Origin: JAVBNH01 sp031551635
Lineage (GTDB): Bacteria; Bacillota; Clostridia; Oscillospirales; Acutalibacteraceae
Length of the DNA: 64,000 nucleotides
Direction of reading: 5' to 3'
Assembly (NCBI GenBank): GCA_031551635.1
Contig: JAVBNH010000002.1
Span: forward strand, 186,001-250,000
Positions 15,341 to 23,580 of the stretch are shown in pieces; the first letter of the stretch is position 1, and each line of letters opens with the position of its first letter. A model generated the notes under the pieces. It had not been told where the DNA came from, searched no databases, and worked only from the letters and a program-made list of their open reading frames with translations. A program made the position numbers and the translations under genes.

Positions 15341-17827
15341 ATGAACTTTTTCTATAAAATCAAAAATCAAAAAGGCGGCTTCACACTTGTTGAAGTAATC
15401 GCTGTTCTGGTAATTATTGCTATTGTAGCTTCAATTGCCGGAGTATCTATATATGCTTATACAGTAAATGCAAAAATGAACGCTCTCAATAATAAAGCGA
15501 AAACAATTTTTATGGAAGCTCAGGACGTTCTGCTGGACGTCAAGGCCGATAATAAGATGAACGAATACTCGATTTTAGCCGTTCCTCTTCTGAGTGTCCC
15601 GTCAATTGATGAAAGCTGGCCTTACGCTCCGCATGACTGGAGTGACGAGGCTGTCAGGGGCAATATCGTTTATTTCCTCATGGAGAAGGTTGACGAGCTT
15701 AGCGAGGAGGACATGAAGCACCCTATAAGAACTATTATTTCCGCTTCCTCTCTTGAGAGCGAGGTTAATGCAACAGTTATTATTGAGTTTAACAAGGCGT
15801 CGGGGCTGGTTAGCTCGGTTTTATACAGTGAACAGGCAAGCTCCTTTGACTATTCGCTTAATGATTCAAAATCATCAAAGGGCACAGTCAGTGTCTATAA
15901 CCGCTCTGCTAGCAGACTCAAGGATTTACGCGTTGGATTTTACGGCAGCGCGGACACGGGTGCCGGCTCGCAGAGTGTTGAAAGCTTCCCGACCTTTATA
16001 GTAAACGATGAAAAGCTGTCTATTTACTGGGTTGCCAGCAGCACCGAAAACCTTGACTATACCAATTTTGTCTATAATATTACTATTTACGATGAAAAAA
16101 AGAAGGTAAAATATCATAGCTTTGAGGGAATAAGCCCCGGCAATCCCGGTCAGGTTGAGTTTGACTATCCTTCTGAGGAAATGCTGCTTAGAGAGTCTGA
16201 CCTTGACCCTGTAAAAAAGCTCGGCTGCCTTGTGCTTGACGAGCTGCCGATGGATGAGAACAGTGTCTCGATTTTCGATAACACGCAGATTCCTGTCGGA
16301 AAATTTCTTGTTGAAGTCGAGTGCAAGCCGGCATTTGTGAATGTCGCGGCTGTGCAGCGCAGTGTCTCAAACATTTCCCACACCTATTTTGCCGATGAGG
16401 CAACAGAAGGCGACAGCTTGATTTATCATATCGCGAACGCCCGCCATATGAACAATATAAGATACGGCGACGACAACTATTCATATCTACAGATAAATAA
16501 TGTTGATATGCTTGCCGGAACCTGGTTCGCGCCGATTAAAGCCTTTAAAACAAGAGATCTCGGTCTTTTTGTCGAGGACAGCGGCGACAAAAACGAATTC
16601 GCAGGTGTTTATGACGGCGGTGGCTTTGTGCTTGAAAATCTTGCGATAAAAAGCGAAGCTGATAATACCGCGATTTTTGATACCCTTGCCGAAGCCGGTC
16701 ATCTCACAAGGCTCGGAGTAATCAACTCTATGTCTGAGGCTACTTTAACGACTGCTCAGAACGCCGCGATTTTTACAGGAGTGAATAACGGACTAATCGA
16801 GCAGTGTTATACCTCCTCGTGCATGATTGGAGGATATTACGCGGGCAGCATCGCCGCGATTAATAACGGAAAAATTGAAAATGTATATTCAAACGCCCTG
16901 CATGAGGATTTAAATATGCAGGCGGTGCCGCTTATAACAAGAAGAGACGCAGATATGGAGTTCGGCGCGATTGCCGCAATAAACAAGGGCGAGATAAACC
17001 GTGTTTATTCGAGTCTTTTCCTTGTCGGCGGTATTGAGCCGGAGGTTAAAACACAGGGGCTTGTCGGAAAAAATGAGGGTGCGGGCACACTCATTGATTC
17101 ATATATCGTCTCCTACGGAGGTTATAATCAGTTTGTTACTCAGGGCATTCATAAGACATATGAGGAGATGAAGGGTCCTGTCAGCGGTTTCACAGGCTTT
17201 GACGATAAAATTTGGGAGCTTGACCCGTCGAAATCCACACCGGAGGGCTATCCCTTCATCAGCCTGATTAATGTTCCGCATAAGATGTACTGGACAGTTG
17301 ACTACAGCTTTAAAATCAAGGGTAGAATTCATTTTGACGATGTGGCGGCGGAATTTGACCCCAATTTTGAGGGCTATGTCAAGGTCAATCTCTACGACAG
17401 CGAGGCCGCAAACTATATCGGAAAAATGCGTTTTGACGCAGAATACGCTTCTATAAGACCTTTCTATTTGCGAGTTAAGCTTGATTTCTTTATTGTCAAC
17501 ATAAAAACAAATCGCTACGAGCAGATTGACACAGGCATCTTTAAGCTGAGTACGCCATATAATATTGACGCTAATAATAATGAGGATAAAAACGAGTGGT
17601 ATGACAACTACCAAACAGATTCCTTCTACTATTACGCCTCCCAGCTCTACGGCAGTGATTTGAATGAATTTACCGTGCTGCCCATGGTTCTCGGCATGTC
17701 GAACGATTATGACCCGGGGCTGCACGCCAACCAGATAGCCTATGTACGTTATGACATTCAGGGAGTTCAGATTACTCGTTATCCGCAGTTCTGGAAGATT
17801 AACCAGCTACCCTGGAGAAGGAGTTAG
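15341..17827 (+). CDS. Giant prepilin with GLUG-like adhesin repeats
   Basis: 828 residues. The N-terminus is a classical prepilin: leader, cleavage site KGG/FTLVEVIAVLVIIAIVAS with Glu at position 5, and a hydrophobic helix. The rest is far larger than a normal pilin. Residues about 420-590 carry GLUG-like beta-helix repeats (GVYDGGGFVLENLAI, GSIAAINNGKIENVYSNAL, GAIAAINKGEINRVYSS, GLVGKNEGAGTLIDSYI), as in IgA-protease-type and other adhesins. This suggests a pilus-tip adhesin held by a minor-pilin stalk. AGGAG is 5 bases before the ATG. The stop codon lies inside a heptamer array. Confidence 0.85.
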   Translation: MNFFYKIKNQKGGFTLVEVIAVLVIIAIVASIAGVSIYAYTVNAKMNALNNKAKTIFMEAQDVLLDVKADNKMNEYSILAVPLLSVPSIDESWPYAPHDWSDEAVRGNIVYFLMEKVDELSEEDMKHPIRTIISASSLESEVNATVIIEFNKASGLVSSVLYSEQASSFDYSLNDSKSSKGTVSVYNRSASRLKDLRVGFYGSADTGAGSQSVESFPTFIVNDEKLSIYWVASSTENLDYTNFVYNITIYDEKKKVKYHSFEGISPGNPGQVEFDYPSEEMLLRESDLDPVKKLGCLVLDELPMDENSVSIFDNTQIPVGKFLVEVECKPAFVNVAAVQRSVSNISHTYFADEATEGDSLIYHIANARHMNNIRYGDDNYSYLQINNVDMLAGTWFAPIKAFKTRDLGLFVEDSGDKNEFAGVYDGGGFVLENLAIKSEADNTAIFDTLAEAGHLTRLGVINSMSEATLTTAQNAAIFTGVNNGLIEQCYTSSCMIGGYYAGSIAAINNGKIENVYSNALHEDLNMQAVPLITRRDADMEFGAIAAINKGEINRVYSSLFLVGGIEPEVKTQGLVGKNEGAGTLIDSYIVSYGGYNQFVTQGIHKTYEEMKGPVSGFTGFDDKIWELDPSKSTPEGYPFISLINVPHKMYWTVDYSFKIKGRIHFDDVAAEFDPNFEGYVKVNLYDSEAANYIGKMRFDAEYASIRPFYLRVKLDFFIVNIKTNRYEQIDTGIFKLSTPYNIDANNNEDKNEWYDNYQTDSFYYYASQLYGSDLNEFTVLPMVLGMSNDYDPGLHANQIAYVRYDIQGVQITRYPQFWKINQLPWRRS

Positions 17828-17848
17828 GGGTTAGGAGTTAGGAGTTAG
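17821..17848 (+). repeat. Heptamer array at the 3' end of the giant prepilin gene
   Basis: Four units, GAGTTAG, GGGTTAG, GAGTTAG, GAGTTAG. The first TAG is the stop codon of the preceding gene. Confidence 0.9.
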
Positions 17849-17926
17849 GCTGTCGGAACCGCGTTGCGTAAATTTAAATTGGCTGGCGGAACTGCGTTAA
17901 TTAAACTTTTGAAGGAGATGAAAAAA

Positions 17927-18442
17927 GTGAAGAAAATTTTGCGGTCGCGAAAGGGCTTTACTATGGTAGAGCTTATCGCTACTTTGGCTATTACCGCGAT
18001 TTTTTTCACTATGATTACCATTCTCTTTGCGACAGTCATGAACACCTACGCGAGTTCTATCAAGCTTTCAGATTCAATTATTGCAAATAAGACAATTCTG
18101 ACCGCTGTAAAGCAGGAGCTGCCCTTTGCAACTGACATAAAAATTTCAGAGGATGCGAAAAGCATTGAATATACCAGCCAGACCTATGGTATGGGCTGCT
18201 CTTTGGGCATCATGCGCGAGGGCATGCCTGACTGGAGCGAGCAGACAAACGGAGTCCCGGTGATATTTACCTCAACCGGAGTGGTTCCGCTCATGTTCCG
18301 CGAGCATGTAAACAAGAACATTGTCGCCTTCAAGTTCAGCCTAAACGGAAATGTTCTGACATTAGATATTGATAACGGTTCCGCACACACAAGTGTGTCT
18401 ATGGGGCTTATCAATATGCCGGAAGAGGTCAGCCATGATTAA
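17927..18442 (+). CDS. Minor prepilin
   Basis: 171 residues with a basic leader and a prepilin site SRKG/FTMVELIATLAITAIFF, Glu at position 5, then a small globular domain. Such minor pilins (PilW/PilJ-like) prime assembly or sit at the tip. GTG at 17927 with AAGGAG 9 bases ahead is chosen over ATG at 17918, which abuts the binding site. Its end overlaps the next gene by 8 bases. Confidence 0.85.
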   Translation: MKKILRSRKGFTMVELIATLAITAIFFTMITILFATVMNTYASSIKLSDSIIANKTILTAVKQELPFATDIKISEDAKSIEYTSQTYGMGCSLGIMREGMPDWSEQTNGVPVIFTSTGVVPLMFREHVNKNIVAFKFSLNGNVLTLDIDNGSAHTSVSMGLINMPEEVSHD

Positions 18443-18971
18443 AAAATCAAAACAAATCCTGTCTGACAAGAGCGGTGTTACGCTTTTACTGACAATGGTA
18501 ATCATAGCGGTTGTATTTATAGTCGGAGCGAGCGTTATGTTTGCCGCTTCTTCCGCGCTTTCAGATAACACCGACGCCCGCGAACGTCAGCAGGCATACC
18601 TCAATGCGAAGTCCGCTGCTGTAATGTTCACCGAAGAATTTACAAAAGCTTTAGCAGTCGAAAAGACTGCCGGCGGATTAAAAGAGTTCACAGCAAATGA
18701 TTCGACCTTCGGTGAGCTTTTGAAGGATATTTTGGTTTTTAGGGAAAAAACACCCGGTTTTGCGACTATAAACGCGACAGTTCCGGAGCTGAACGCGACT
18801 GTGACAATTAAGTTTACCGCGGCAGTCGGTTATGATTTCAAGGTTACCTTCAGCTCGAAGGCTGGAAATAAAACCGGGACAATAGTCGGCGATTATAAAT
18901 GTCAGGCGGAAAACAAGGGCTCCGATGGGATTCACTACTCGTATATATTGCTTGGATATAATTCTAAATAG
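18435..18971 (+). CDS. PilX-like minor pilin component
   Basis: 178 residues. The N-terminus DKSGVTLLLTMVIIAVVFIVGASVMF resembles PilX/GspK-type proteins, in which the leader is followed by G and a hydrophobic helix but the glutamate at position 5 is absent. GspK-like subunits lack this Glu and cap the tip, so such a role is plausible. The ATG overlaps the preceding gene by 8 bases and GGAAGAGG serves as binding site. Confidence 0.7.
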   Translation: MIKKSKQILSDKSGVTLLLTMVIIAVVFIVGASVMFAASSALSDNTDARERQQAYLNAKSAAVMFTEEFTKALAVEKTAGGLKEFTANDSTFGELLKDILVFREKTPGFATINATVPELNATVTIKFTAAVGYDFKVTFSSKAGNKTGTIVGDYKCQAENKGSDGIHYSYILLGYNSK

Positions 18972-18986
18972 AAAGACACTACAGAT

Positions 18987-19014
18987 AATAAGTAATAAGT
19001 AGTAGGTATCTGGT
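18987..19014 (+). repeat. Degenerate heptamer array
   Basis: AATAAGT, AATAAGT, AGTAGGT, ATCTGGT: four units with drifting sequence and kept 7-bp period, 15 bases after the stop of the PilX-like gene. Confidence 0.65.
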
Positions 19015-19029
19015 AACAGAAGGACAGGA

Positions 19030-19350
19030 ATGGTAGTTATGGGGAAAATTAAGCGAATTATGAATAAAAACGGTGAGACACTGGTCGAAACCGTTGTTTC
19101 CTTCGCGTTGATTTCAATAGTGCTTCTGTCTCTCGCGCTGATACTACGCACCTCGATTGCCGCCAACACCCGCGCCCAGGATAATATGATGCGTATAAAT
19201 GCCGACTCTAACTCGATTGAGGCTGAAATCGCCGCCACACAAGACGCACAGCTGCATTTCAACTTTGCGGTAGGCTCGGATTCAAAAAGCTATACCCTCG
19301 ATGCGGAAATGCTGACTAACGATAATTTTTATGCCTACAAACCGGATTAG
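19030..19350 (+). CDS. Small prepilin-like protein
   Basis: 106 residues with a basic leader and NKNG/ETLVETVVSFALISIVLLSLAL, a prepilin-type site in which Phe+1 is replaced by Glu while Glu+5 is kept, as in some minor pilins of the PilV type. It has a short polar C-terminal domain. Start ATG 19030 lies behind AGAAGGA; ATG 19039 is possible. It is the last gene of the pilus locus, and its TAG stop is the start of a heptamer array. Confidence 0.75.
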   Translation: MVVMGKIKRIMNKNGETLVETVVSFALISIVLLSLALILRTSIAANTRAQDNMMRINADSNSIEAEIAATQDAQLHFNFAVGSDSKSYTLDAEMLTNDNFYAYKPD

Positions 19351-19378
19351 GAGGTAGGAATAAGGAGTTAGGAGTTAG
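19344..19378 (+). repeat. Heptamer array at the 3' end of the last pilin gene
   Basis: GGATTAG, GAGGTAG, GAATAAG, GAGTTAG, GAGTTAG: five units of one sequence class with the array at 17821-17848. The first TAG is the stop codon of the gene. Confidence 0.88.
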
Positions 19379-19467
19379 GTTTGGCAAATTATTTTTTCTT
19401 ACTAATATGAAGTCAGCTTTAAGCCTTTAATAATAAAATTACCGAAGATTCTAAACAATAGATAATC

Positions 19468-19505
19468 AAGAACACCGCCTGAAATAAATCAGACGGTGTT
19501 CTTGG
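19468..19505 (+). terminator. Strong hairpin ending the pilus locus
   Basis: CAAGAACACCG-C-CTGA pairs with TCAG-A-CGGTGTTCTTG around AATAAA, a 15-bp stem with one mismatch. There is no long T-run after it, so it may act as an RNA 3' stabiliser as well as a terminator. Confidence 0.7.
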
Positions 19506-19513
19506 TTCTATAT

Positions 19514-19590
19514 CCTCTAGCATCTAGTATCTAGTATCTAGCATCTAGCATCTAGCATCTAGCATCTAGCATCTAGCATCTAGCATCTAG
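19514..19590 (+). repeat. Heptamer array, longest CTAG type
   Basis: Eleven units of the form (C/T)ATCTAG, nearly perfect, between the pilus terminator and the ABC transporter operon. It is the most regular array in the window and so probably the youngest expansion. Confidence 0.95.
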
Positions 19591-19702
19591 TATTGTTCAT
19601 CTAATTTTCACAAAAAGCTCAACAAACTAACCTTAGTTTATCTTTTTGGCTTGCTAGAATCAGCTTAGTAAATCAAATCCATTCAATCGGAGGAGCAGTA
19701 AA

Positions 19703-21319
19703 ATGAATCTTTTTAAAAGAGCCTTTACCAGTGTAACGAGAAAATCCGGTAAATCCGCGATTCTGCTTGTGCTGATTTTTGTTTTGTGCAATGTCATCGC
19801 GGGCGCTATTTCAGTGGAGAATGCCATCAACAAAACTCAGGAAGTCATGCAGGATAAGCTCGGCATGGAGGTAAGTATCGGCCTTGACGTCAACAATATC
19901 ATCCAAAATAACAGGGGCGGCGCAGGCGACCTCGCAAACATTGCCTCCCTGACCCCGGAGATAATCAACGACATCGGCAGCAGTGAATATGTAAAGAGCT
20001 ACGATTATTACACAAATCTCTCCCTAACCAGCGACACGCTTGAAGCTGTTGAATCGGAAAATAACAGTGGCGGAGCACAGGGCGGAAACAGTGTTATAGG
20101 TCGTCCAAATGGCGGGGGCGGCGGAGGTGGAATGGTCATCAGCGGCAACACCCCCGGTGGTGGTGTATTCACCTTCGGAGGCGGAGGCTTCCAGCTCAGC
20201 GGCGGCGAAAATCCCGGCGTGACTGCTATTGAAACAGGCGAGGTGACGCTTTATAACGGCAACACCTTCACCCAGGCTCAGATGGAAAGCGGCGAAAATG
20301 TCGTAATTATTTCTAAGGAGCTTGCCGAGGTAAATAATTTATCTGTCGGTTCAGCTATAACCCTGACTCGTTCGCTTTACAAGATGACCTCCGCGAACGG
20401 CGAGGGCGGAATGTTCCGAATCGACCGCAATTCAACACCCGACAAAACCCTCAGCTTTGACTTCACTGTCATCGGTATTTTTGAGCCGAAAGCGGAGCTG
20501 TCAACCAGCGAGGACGGTACACTCACAGAGGTGGAAAGCTCCCTTGTCAACACTATGTACACCTCAAACAACCTCATCAATAAAATCAATGAGCAGGTCT
20601 CGGCTGAGGAAACCGCTCTGAACGGACAAAATATCCGTACCGTATTTAACCAGTACACTCCTTCTTTTGTTCTTAACAACCCTGAGGATTTAGAGCTGTT
20701 TACCTCAACGCAAAAGAGCAAGCTGCCCGCGAATTATGTTTTTTCGGATAATTCTGAGACCTATAATAACGCGACAGCCCCCATGGCTAACCTTGAATGG
20801 ATAGCAAGCATCATACTATATGTTGCAATAGCCGCGACGATACTTATACTCAGCCTGCTTATAACCCTCTTCCTGCGTGACCGCCGCCATGAGATGGGCA
20901 TCTATCTCTCGCTGGGCGAACGTAAATTCAAAATTGCCCTGCAGATACTCAGTGAAGTATTGTGTCTGGCGGTTATTGCCGTGACTCTTTCGGTTTTTTC
21001 CGGAAATATTCTCGCGAAGTCTGTATCAAACGGAATGCTTGAAAATCAAATAATCAAGGAGCAGGAGGAAGCGGCGAGCGAGGCTCAGAATAACCGGAAT
21101 CAAGGACCTGCCATGAATATTATAGGTAGAATGGGTAATCAGGGCAATTCAAGTGATGTATTGGCTGCGACTCAGGAAATGAAGGAGAGCTACACTGTCA
21201 CCCTTAACGCGAGCGTTATCCTCTTGATTTACGCGGTAGGAATTGGAACCGTTATCGTTTCAACGCTCATTCCGATTGTATACACCCTGCGGCTGAAGCC
21301 GAAAAAGATTTTGATGTAA
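19703..21319 (+). CDS. ABC transporter permease, MacB/FtsX type
   Basis: 538 residues: one N-terminal membrane helix (SAILLVLIFVLCNVIAGAI), a large extracellular domain, and three C-terminal helices with the FtsX-type pattern around FLRDRRHEMGIYLSLGERK. The extracellular domain carries a glycine-rich insert (about residues 120-175, with a run of seven glycines) that is not usual. With the next ATPase it forms a mechanotransmission-type complex acting on envelope substrates or peptides. GGAGGAG precedes the ATG. A TG-extended TAGAAT at 19655-19660 may be the -10 box. Confidence 0.88.
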   Translation: MNLFKRAFTSVTRKSGKSAILLVLIFVLCNVIAGAISVENAINKTQEVMQDKLGMEVSIGLDVNNIIQNNRGGAGDLANIASLTPEIINDIGSSEYVKSYDYYTNLSLTSDTLEAVESENNSGGAQGGNSVIGRPNGGGGGGGMVISGNTPGGGVFTFGGGGFQLSGGENPGVTAIETGEVTLYNGNTFTQAQMESGENVVIISKELAEVNNLSVGSAITLTRSLYKMTSANGEGGMFRIDRNSTPDKTLSFDFTVIGIFEPKAELSTSEDGTLTEVESSLVNTMYTSNNLINKINEQVSAEETALNGQNIRTVFNQYTPSFVLNNPEDLELFTSTQKSKLPANYVFSDNSETYNNATAPMANLEWIASIILYVAIAATILILSLLITLFLRDRRHEMGIYLSLGERKFKIALQILSEVLCLAVIAVTLSVFSGNILAKSVSNGMLENQIIKEQEEAASEAQNNRNQGPAMNIIGRMGNQGNSSDVLAATQEMKESYTVTLNASVILLIYAVGIGTVIVSTLIPIVYTLRLKPKKILM

Positions 21320-21347
21320 GTAAAACACTGAAAGTGAGGTTAACAAT

Positions 21348-22022
21348 ATGGCTATTCTTGAAGCGCAGGGACTCAGCTACTTTTATCAGGACGGTGACTC
21401 CCAGAGATATATTTTAAACAATGTTTCTTACTCCTTTGAAAAGGGTAAATTTTATACAATTCTAGGTGAATCAGGCTCGGGTAAAACAACATTTCTCTCG
21501 CTCATTTCCGCTCTTGATGAGCCCAAGGCGGGCACGGTTCTCTATGAAGGCAAGGATATCAGAGGCATAGGTTATGAAAATTACCGCCGGAATATGGTGA
21601 GCATTGTTTTTCAAAGCTACAACCTCATTCCATTTATGAGCGCAGTCGAAAATGTTGAGGTCGCGATGAGTATAACCGATAACGACATTCCAAAAAACAA
21701 GCGCGAGGTTGCTTCAAACCTTTTGGATTTTGTCGGAATCGACCGCTCGAAAGCGGGACGCACGGTAAACAAGCTCTCCGGAGGCGAGCAGCAACGTGTA
21801 GCTATTGCCCGCGCCCTCTCGACAAATGTTGATTTAATTATGGCGGATGAGCCGACAGGAAATCTTGACGAGGAGAGGGAAGCTGAAATCATAGAGGTTT
21901 TTAAAAAGCTTGCTCACTCGCACAACAAATGCGTAATAATCGTTACTCATTCGGCTAAAATCGCGAAGGAAGCGGACGGCGTCATACGCCTGAGAAAGGG
22001 TGAATTTGTTACAAATGGCTAA
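21348..22022 (+). CDS. ABC transporter ATPase, MacB/LolD type
   Basis: 224 residues: Walker A GESGSGKTT (about residue 40), Q-loop FQSYNLIPFMSAVENV, signature LSGGEQQRVAIARAL, Walker B LIMADEPTGNLD and the H-loop IIVTHS. It energises the permease encoded 28 bases upstream. Its end overlaps the PASTA gene by 8 bases, so the three genes make one operon. Confidence 0.95.
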   Translation: MAILEAQGLSYFYQDGDSQRYILNNVSYSFEKGKFYTILGESGSGKTTFLSLISALDEPKAGTVLYEGKDIRGIGYENYRRNMVSIVFQSYNLIPFMSAVENVEVAMSITDNDIPKNKREVASNLLDFVGIDRSKAGRTVNKLSGGEQQRVAIARALSTNVDLIMADEPTGNLDEEREAEIIEVFKKLAHSHNKCVIIVTHSAKIAKEADGVIRLRKGEFVTNG

Positions 22023-23415
22023 TTTTTTGGAAGGCTTTGAAGGAGATAAATACGAAAGCGAAACCACCGGAAAAGCAAAAAAAGATGAGGGCGTCGAAAA
22101 ACAGAAAATGCCTGCAGCCGGTGTGAAGGTGACCGAGCATAATGTGGTAATCGACAAGAATTATAACCGTAATAAATTCATAAAGCTTGCTGTATCCGCC
22201 GTTTTGATTATCGCGATAGTGTTGACAGGACTGCTTATAGTTAATCAGCTAAACAAGGTAAGCGTTCAGAATTTTGAGGGTAAAACCATAGCCGAAGTCC
22301 GGGCTTGGGCGACAAAAAACTCAGTTGAAGTTGACGCGCAATATGAGTATAACCTAAGCAGCAGCGTCGACAGTGTAATTTCTCAGTCGGTGAAATCGGG
22401 CGAAAGTGTTAAAAAAGGTGACACAGTGCAGTTTATCGTCAGCAGCGGACCGAATCCCGAGGAAAAAATTTCAGTTCCCCAGTTTGAAAATATGTCTGCC
22501 TCGCAGATTCAGTCATGGATTGATACTAATAAGCTGACCAACACTAAAATATCTGAGGAAAACAGTGATACCGTGACCTCAGGCGGCTTCATAAAGGCAG
22601 TTTACCGTGATATTACTGCCGACAAGGACAATTTCAAGCGCAAGGATTACCTGACGATTTCTGTCTCAAAAGGTCCCTCGACCGCAAGCGGCGACACTAC
22701 AATGACCAATCTTGTCGGCAAAACCAAGTCCGAGGCTGAGAGCTGGGCGTCTAGCTATGGGGTGAACCTTATTATAACAACAAAAACCTCTTCAACAGTC
22801 GCCGCCGATAAGGTCATCTCGCAGGAAACCGAAACCGGTAAAACAGTAAAATCCGGCGCTACGGTAAATATCACCATTTCAGGCGGCACAGGCGTTAAGG
22901 TTCCGAGCTATTCGGGAGTGGCGATGGCGGAAGCTCAGAACGCGAACGCTGGTTTTCAAGTAACGGTAAAGCAGCGCTATTCCTCGAGTGTCGCATATGG
23001 AAAGCTTATTTCCCAAACCCCTTCAGCAGGTACTTATGTTCTTGAATCTGAAAATAAAATTACAGTGACATATTCTGTCGGGCTTCCGTATATCGGTAAC
23101 CTCGCGGGAAGCTCAGAGAGTGAGGTTGCGGCTTATTTCAGCAACTTTACCCAAAAAGGCGCGGATATTTCGTACAGTATAACCTATGCCGATTCGGACA
23201 TCGCAAAGGGAACAATTATATCCACCTCGAAATACAGCGAATATCTTTCGATGAGCGAGACCATAAACATTGTTGTCAGTAACGGCAGCGGCTCCTCGCA
23301 AAATGCACCCAAGGGCTCTAATAACAGCACGACATCAAACGAACAGGAAACCGCAATGACTACCTCGCCAATGCCTTCAGGCGGAGAAAACAGTACAAAT
23401 ATTGTGCGACAATAG
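22015..23415 (+). CDS. Membrane-anchored PASTA-repeat protein
   Basis: 466 residues: a charged cytoplasmic N-terminus (1-53), a membrane helix (about 54-76), then at least four PASTA domains recognisable by their paired VISQ..GtxVkkGdtV pattern (IAEVRAWATKN...SVKSGESVKKGDTVQFIVSSGP; KSEAESWAS...SQETETGKTVKSGATVNITISGG), and a Ser/Thr/Gln-rich tail. PASTA domains bind muropeptides or lipid II in PknB-type kinases, but no kinase domain is present. Coupling to an ABC transporter suggests a cell-wall sensing partner. The ATG overlaps the ATPase gene by 8 bases. Confidence 0.88.
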   Translation: MANFLEGFEGDKYESETTGKAKKDEGVEKQKMPAAGVKVTEHNVVIDKNYNRNKFIKLAVSAVLIIAIVLTGLLIVNQLNKVSVQNFEGKTIAEVRAWATKNSVEVDAQYEYNLSSSVDSVISQSVKSGESVKKGDTVQFIVSSGPNPEEKISVPQFENMSASQIQSWIDTNKLTNTKISEENSDTVTSGGFIKAVYRDITADKDNFKRKDYLTISVSKGPSTASGDTTMTNLVGKTKSEAESWASSYGVNLIITTKTSSTVAADKVISQETETGKTVKSGATVNITISGGTGVKVPSYSGVAMAEAQNANAGFQVTVKQRYSSSVAYGKLISQTPSAGTYVLESENKITVTYSVGLPYIGNLAGSSESEVAAYFSNFTQKGADISYSITYADSDIAKGTIISTSKYSEYLSMSETINIVVSNGSGSSQNAPKGSNNSTTSNEQETAMTTSPMPSGGENSTNIVRQ

Positions 23416-23446
23416 GATAGTATTAATCCTGAAAACGGAAAATATT

Positions 23447-23490
23447 AAATTTTCAGCTGATCATAATGGTTCAGCTGAAAATTTTTTATT
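23447..23490 (+). terminator. Rho-independent terminator of the ABC/PASTA operon
   Basis: AAATTTTCAGCTGA (23447-23460) and TCAGCTGAAAATTT (23471-23484) form a perfect 14-bp stem with a 10-base loop and a T-run. Confidence 0.93.
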
Positions 23491-23513
23491 TGTAGCTTAT
23501 TAATTGTAAAACA

Positions 23514-23541
23514 TTGATTTTCTATGAAAAAATGGTATAAT
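23514..23541 (+). promoter_or_regulatory. Sigma-A promoter of the TetM-like gene
   Basis: TTGATT (23514-23519), 16-base spacer, TATAAT (23536-23541). It excludes the in-frame ATG at 23524 as start codon. Confidence 0.8.
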
Positions 23542-23580
23542 ACCACTGATATAGTATACTTTTTTTTGAGGGGAATATCT

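Noticed and set aside
17099..17725. 208-codon minus-strand ORF
   Set aside because: It is a shadow of the giant prepilin gene with no start signal or recognisable domain.
19514..19590. Tandem repeats as a CRISPR array
   Set aside because: Units are 7 bp and adjoining, with no spacers, and no cas gene is in the window.
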